NCBI GenBank assembly: GCA_027886185.1
Contig: WOAB01000018.1
Location: 1,302,001-1,366,000 of the forward strand
Direction: 5' to 3'
Length of the DNA stretch: 64,000 nucleotides
From: Rheum nobile
Taxonomy: Eukaryota; Streptophyta; Magnoliopsida; Caryophyllales; Polygonaceae
Below are positions 59,301 to 64,000 of the stretch, piece by piece. The notes under the pieces were generated by a model that was given only the letters and a program-made list of their open reading frames with translations, searched no databases and was not told the origin of the DNA. Position 1 is the stretch's first letter. Each line of letters begins with the position of its first letter. The position numbers and the translations under genes were made by a program.

Positions 59301-61601
59301 CTCGACGCACATAATTAATAAACCTTCGGCGAGTAGTGCAGCTAAGTTATAGTGCAGCTAGGAAAACTCGTCTCGGCTTTGATCATAGTACGTTCTCTTT
59401 CCAATCTGGATTCGCTGTATGCGATGAGGTTGGTCGTGAACCGAAGCATCTCAGTCAACTTTTAAATCATTGTTGTATGATTCTGTAAATATTCCAGATT
59501 TGTCATAATTCCTTAAAGACTCATTTCCGTTGGAGTCTTCTTTCGAGTCGATTTCTGTGAAGATTCAGTCTTCCAGAATCTTCTCTTGTGCATACCTCTT
59601 GTTTATTCCAGTAGGAGTATAATGGTTAACTATCGTCATCGATTGTTATTCGAGAAGCGATGAGTCTAACCTAATACGACTGCTTCGAACCATTCTGCTT
59701 TGTACCCTTGCTAGTCTATTCAAGTAGACTAACCCATGAACTTTGTTCTCTGCATGTGGGCTGGTGTCATCCGTTCGATTCGGCACATCAGATAGAAAGT
59801 AGCTCAGAAGATTAGAAGGACTATGGAGTCGACGGTGGTTTTTGAACGTTTTAGTTATTTCTTTAATCAGGTTGAGATCTTTTGGACAATGACTTTGGTT
59901 GTAATGTGTTTTATAGACTTTCGCTGTATTTGGTTTAAACTCTGTGTTAGCCTATTCGGGATTGGGTTGTAATCCCGTAACTCATGTTTCCTTGACAATG
60001 TTATGTTTTGGAATTGAATGCTTTGATCATTACGTATTATTTGTATTTCCTAAATTGTATTTAAACGGTAAAGCCTTGGGTGATCTCGGTAAGGAACACT
60101 GGGGTCACTGGCGGTAATACCTTTCCAAAAGGGTTAAGTTTTAGGGGTGTTACAGATGAAGATTGACGAGAAGAAATTCTCGGGAAGTGTTCATCGGGTG
60201 ATGAGGTCTCACACAAAGGAGGAGTATAGAGAGCGACTTGCTCACTTTAAGGAGATATGGAGTGAAGGCCTGGTGAAATATGTGAAGCAAACTTGGTTTA
60301 ATGAGCATAAGAAGAAGCTAGTTGCGGCATGGTGTGATGACGTTCTCCATTTTGCCACAAGAACATCAAACAGGTAACTTTCATACAAACATTTGCAATC
60401 AAATTGGGTTATAAAATTCATTTAGTAAATTGTAAACGATTATATTATTTTCAGGGTTGAGGGTCAACACTCTATGCTTAAGGACATGATTGAGACATCC
60501 GTTGGAGGGTTCGGCACAATTGTGCAGCACATCGACAACATGTTTGTTGATCAGCATCGGAAGATCCGATTTGAGATGACCAAGAACTGCACTGCCTTTC
60601 CCATGGAGATAGTAAATGGCCCTGAGTGGGTTAAGGTGTTCTTCAAGCGCATCCTTGAAAAGTGCTCTGAGAAATGCTTGAGAATGTTGTATGCCCAAGC
60701 TGTATTAGCAAATGAGGGGAAAATTGGGGACAAATGTGATGATTTTTGGTGGAGGTCCACACTAGGACTGCCTTGCCCACACACAATTAAGGTCTACGTG
60801 GAGACGGGTTACCCGTTAGTGCCTGAAGAGGTTGATATTTTTTGGAAGCAGATCCGATGGGAAGGAGTGGATGCAAAGGATCTTGATGTCGATGATGGTG
60901 TTGCAGTCACAGCGGACAATGTCACGGTGCAAGACTTCATTGAAGAGTTCTTTTGTGGGACAGTTCAAGGATTTACGTTGAAGAAGATGGCGGAAAAGTG
61001 GCATGAGTCAAAGGACCCTACATCGTGCGATATTAAAGACCCGCCACGTGGTGAGACCAAGAAGGGGAGGCCTAGGATGAATGCGAGAAAGACCGGCACC
61101 AAGAGGAATATGGGTTGGGACGAGCATGTGGATGCAAAAATGAAGAAGATGAAGGAGAAGCAGAAGATGAAGATGAAGATGGAGGATGAGGAGCTGGGAG
61201 TGGAAGAGGAGGATGCGCCTGCAGAGAAAGAGATGACCAATGTGAAATCGTCTGTGGGATCAAAGGGATCAAAAGGATGTCCTTCTAGCGGACGACCTCA
61301 CAGTGGAGTTTCAACAGCAAAGGGGAGTGCCACTAAACCTGCAAAGCCCAAATCTGCTTCAAGCAAGTCCAAGTCGGCTTCAAACAAGTCGGTCAAGTAT
61401 CTCGGCTTCAACTGGGGACACGAGAATATTGATCATTTCGGCTTCAAACAAGTCGGTCCCATTCCATCGCCTCCAAGACAGTGGCGCATTTACAAGGATC
61501 CAAGTGTTGATGGATGGGATAGTCATGAGCGCTTTAAGGATAGGTTCAAGAACAATGTAGAGGAGCGAGCATTTCAAGGGCGACCTGACATACTTACCTA
61601 G
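56323..61601 (+). pseudogene. MULE transposase (FAR1/FHY3-related), split by an LTR
   Basis: Exons 56323-56439, 56605-57365, 57448-57722 plus 60160-60373, and 60455-61601 join in frame once the LTR at 57723-60154 is set aside. A Ser/Asp-rich N-terminus is followed by a FAR1-type zinc-binding domain (FHCERS, KKDCPFLLHGT, SGCHNH). The MULE transposase domain has catalytic Asp at MDSTYKTN (residue 286), Asp at MSDRELG (residue 348) and Glu at VEGQHSMLK. A SWIM-like RSTLGLPCPHTIKV follows, then a Lys-rich and Ser-rich tail with KKGRPRMNAR, an AT-hook-like motif. No other stop was found, so the gene was probably intact until the LTR insertion between codons for MULE Asp2 and Glu. Confidence 0.9.
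57723..60154 (+). mobile_element. Solo LTR, family B, in the MULE DDE region
   Basis: 2432 bp, TGTGATACCCCGT to GGGGTGTTACA, with an exact duplication GATGA (57718-57722, 60155-60159). A TATA-like CTATAAAAGG lies at about 58239 and GC-rich ACGGCGACCGCCGT units at 57977-58130 and 58490-58550. The block TATTATAATAGGTTGTATAT is shared with the 44006 copy. Confidence 0.92.
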
Positions 61602-61645
61602 GTTTTTTGGATTGTAATCGACTTTATATATGATATTGTATTTCT

Positions 61646-62036
61646 TTTTGTGGGAAAGTTTGATTGAGATTGATCCGGAGTCTGCTGATGTGGCTCAGTC
61701 GGAGATGGCTGCTGCTGAGGTGAGTCCTCCTGAGGTGGCTGTTGCTAAGGTGAGTCCTCATGAGGTGGATCCTCCTGATGTGACTGCTGCTCTGGTGGGT
61801 CGATAATCAACTCCGGATCCTGAGGGATAGTAGAAGGACCGGTAGTAAAGTCGTCATGAGGTGGGTCCTCCATAACCACGTCCTCATCTGAGCGGACGGG
61901 ACCAACATCGTCCTCACTATCGTCCTCACTAAGCAGCACCTCCGTGTCCTGTGATACACCGACAACCCTCCTCTTGCGAGCAGATGCAGTAGTAGGGCGA
62001 CTGTCTCAATCCGATCGTGCGATCTTACCCAATACT
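61646..62036 (-). pseudogene. C-terminal tail of an acidic, Pro/Gln-rich ORF, convergent with the MULE transposase
   Basis: On the minus strand a frame reads SARKRRVVGVSQDTEVLLSE, then Asp/Glu-rich and Pro/Gln-rich repeats (QEDPPHEDSP-type units), with a TGA near 62010 and a TAG near 61745. The family-B LTR at 62037 truncates the upstream part. The KRR patch plus acidic, Pro-rich tail resembles tails of plant-mobile-domain (MAIN-like) proteins sometimes linked to MULEs, but that is inference; the function is unassigned. Confidence 0.45.
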
Positions 62037-64000
62037 TGTAACACCCCCAAAACTTAACCATTTTTGGAAAGGTATTACCGCTAGTGACCCAAGTGTTCCT
62101 TACCGAGATCATCCAAGACTTTACCAAATAAATACAATTTATGAAATGCAATTGATACACAAAGATCAAGCATTAAATTCCAAAACATAACATTGTTGAG
62201 GAAACAAGAGTTACGGGATTACAACCCAATCCCGAATAGGTCAAAACATAGTTTAAACCAAACACAGCGGAAGACTAAGAAAGTAAGTTACAATCGGAGT
62301 TATTGTCCAAAGGATCATAACCTGATTAAAGAAATAATTAAAACATTCAAAAACCACCGCCGACTTCATAGTCCTTCTAATCTTCTGAGCTACTTCTTAA
62401 CTGATGTGCCGAATCAAACGGATGACACCAGCCAACCATGCAAGGGAAAATATTGGTTGGTTAGTCTAAATGAATAGACTAGCAAGGGAATAAAGCAGAC
62501 TGGTTCGAAGCAGTCATATTAGGTTAGACTCATCGCTTCTCGGATAATAACCGATAACGGTAGTCAACCATCATATTCCTACTGGAATAAACAAGAGGTA
62601 TGCACAAGAGAAGATTCTGGAAGACTGAATCTTCATAGAAAACGATTTGAAAGAAGACTCCAACTGAAATGAGTCTTTAAGGAAGCAAATGACAAATCTG
62701 GAATAATACAGAATCATTCAACAATGATTTAAAACTGACTGAGATGCTTCGGTTCACGACCAACCTCATCGCCTACAGCGAATCCAGATTGGAAAGATAA
62801 CGTACCACATTCAAGTCAAGACGAGTTTTCCTAGCTGCACTGAACTTAGCTGCACTACTCGCCCAAGGTGTATTAATTATGTGCGTCAAGGTAGCACTTA
62901 TCTGATTTATGTTTCAAAAACACACATCACGTTATAGACTTTTACATGTGTACCCCACCAGTGGGACGACACATCTTAGTATACGTTTCGTCGAGAGTGA
63001 CGTATACCGAAAGGTTTGTGACACCAGCTAAGTGTCCTGTCTCTACACACATGTGTAAGAGACCGATCATGATCATAGAATGGTATTGGATGGGGACGAG
63101 CCACCCTTCTACCAGATTATAAAGAAATGACTGGACAGAGTCCGAGTAACGTTCCTATCTAACAGTGCTAACTAAATAGTTAAAGCACCACCACAGTTAT
63201 AGGATAAATCCACATAAAGGCCCGAAAGGCGATCACAGATAATAGCGTTGTTCTAACAGATATACAACCTATTATATGATTTTCAAAACAGTTTATCAAA
63301 ACCGTTTCCAGACAAACAAAATATTCATTCCAAATTAATTACTCAGATAAACTACTGATAATTAATGTAAATATGGAACGAATGAGCAAGAGCGAACCGC
63401 CACTTGCCTTACTCCGCAGAATAGTCTAAAGACGTCACTGGATTCCGGGCTCGACACGGTATAGTTCCGACAGCACAACTACCTTCGAGTCGACCCATAA
63501 AAGGAACCCTAAGTTAGATTCGACATAAACAGTACGAATCTAAACACGGCGAAAAATCACGAAAGGAAAGACGCCACGACGACAACCGACCAAGCCAAAG
63601 CCACGAAGGCGTTCTGGGCACTGGCGGCGGTCGCCATTCTTGGCGGCGGTCGCCGTTCTTGGCGGTGGTCGCCGTTAAGAACACGGCCGACTGAAACGAG
63701 AGAAAACTCACCCCAAAACACGAGCGGTTTGGCCTCCTTCGACTTGCTTTGGCTTCTAACCTCCAAGGCTAACCAAAAGCTTCACAAAGGCACTCTGGAA
63801 ACACACCAAGGCAACACCGGCGAGACCTTCGAATTCCGGCGAAAACACAACTCCGGCGAGAGGCGAATTTGGCAGCGATTCGGGGTTGTAGATGACCCAA
63901 AACCCATGCCCAAGCTCTGCTATTTATAGGCAAACCCCAAGGAGTGAGCTGCAAACCCTCAGATGCGGCAAACGACGCAACGGCGTGCCTCGAACGACGC
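62037..64000 (-). mobile_element. LTR, family B, minus strand, cut by the window end
   Basis: Starts TGTAACACCCCCAAAAC, the complement of the family-B 3' end, and follows the 60154-to-57723 sequence in reverse (for example 63240-63280, ATAACAGATATACAACC region). GC-rich GGCGGTCGCCGTT units lie at 63620-63680. The far end and its target duplication are outside the window, so it may be a solo LTR or part of a longer element. Confidence 0.85.

Noticed and set aside
1..64000. CRISPR arrays, rRNA operons, tRNA genes, prokaryotic operons
   Set aside because: None seen. The only rRNA-like sequence is the partial 5S domain within the TRIM LTR at 32906-33097, which is not a 5S gene.

Overview
This window looks like a transposon-rich stretch of a eudicot plant nuclear genome. 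The evidence is plant-type intron borders, plant gene families (a U5 snRNP WD40 protein, an F-box/FBD-LRR protein, an RBR ubiquitin ligase with an RNase H-like N-terminus), and a dense set of plant transposons: Ty1/copia, long-LTR elements, L1-type LINE, Helitrons, CACTA, MULEs, MITEs and a Cassandra-type TRIM carrying 5S rRNA sequence. No prokaryotic or organellar gene arrangement is visible. I cannot name the species.

Layout. 1-11.6 kb: AT-rich, with a clean solo LTR (1830-3167), a small TIR element that carries an inverted copy of a neighbouring exon (4364-4817), a small multi-exon gene on the minus strand (5413-6365), and a short Helitron (6659-7764). 11.6-18.5 kb: hAT-like debris interrupted by a nearly complete but mutated copia element on the minus strand (13285-17899). 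18.5-24.5 kb: a CACTA end interrupted by a ~5.8 kb Helitron. The Helitron carries a broken RPA1-like gene and is itself hit by two MULE-type MITEs with 9-bp target duplications. 24.5-31.7 kb: the main host-gene island, with the intact WD40 gene (+) and intact F-box gene (-) converging between two ~1.38 kb inverted arms. 31.7-33.4 kb: an AT-rich GTGCAT-repeat region and a Cassandra-like TRIM with mismatched LTRs. 33.5-51.6 kb: a nested stack. A degenerate LINE is split by two LTR insertions of family A. It abuts a copia element whose 5' LTR is split by a 2.5 kb LTR of family B and whose 3' LTR is split by a MITE. 51.9-55.7 kb: an intact four-exon RBR E3 ligase gene (-). 55.9-64 kb: a palindrome array, a MULE transposase gene whose DDE region is split by a solo family-B LTR, a convergent acidic ORF tail (-), and another family-B LTR (-) running off the window.

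Three genes look functional: WD40/U5-40K, F-box/FBD and RBR. Almost everything else is transposon sequence, mostly inactivated by stops, frameshifts and nested insertions. The insertion order can be read from target-site duplications. I see no clearly new coding system. The most unusual structures are the inverted duplication of the WD40 5' region inside the F-box 5' leader intron, a one-LTR insertion that keeps a primer-binding site of exactly 18 nt, a GC-rich palindromic motif shared by two otherwise different LTR families, and a MULE with a convergent second gene.
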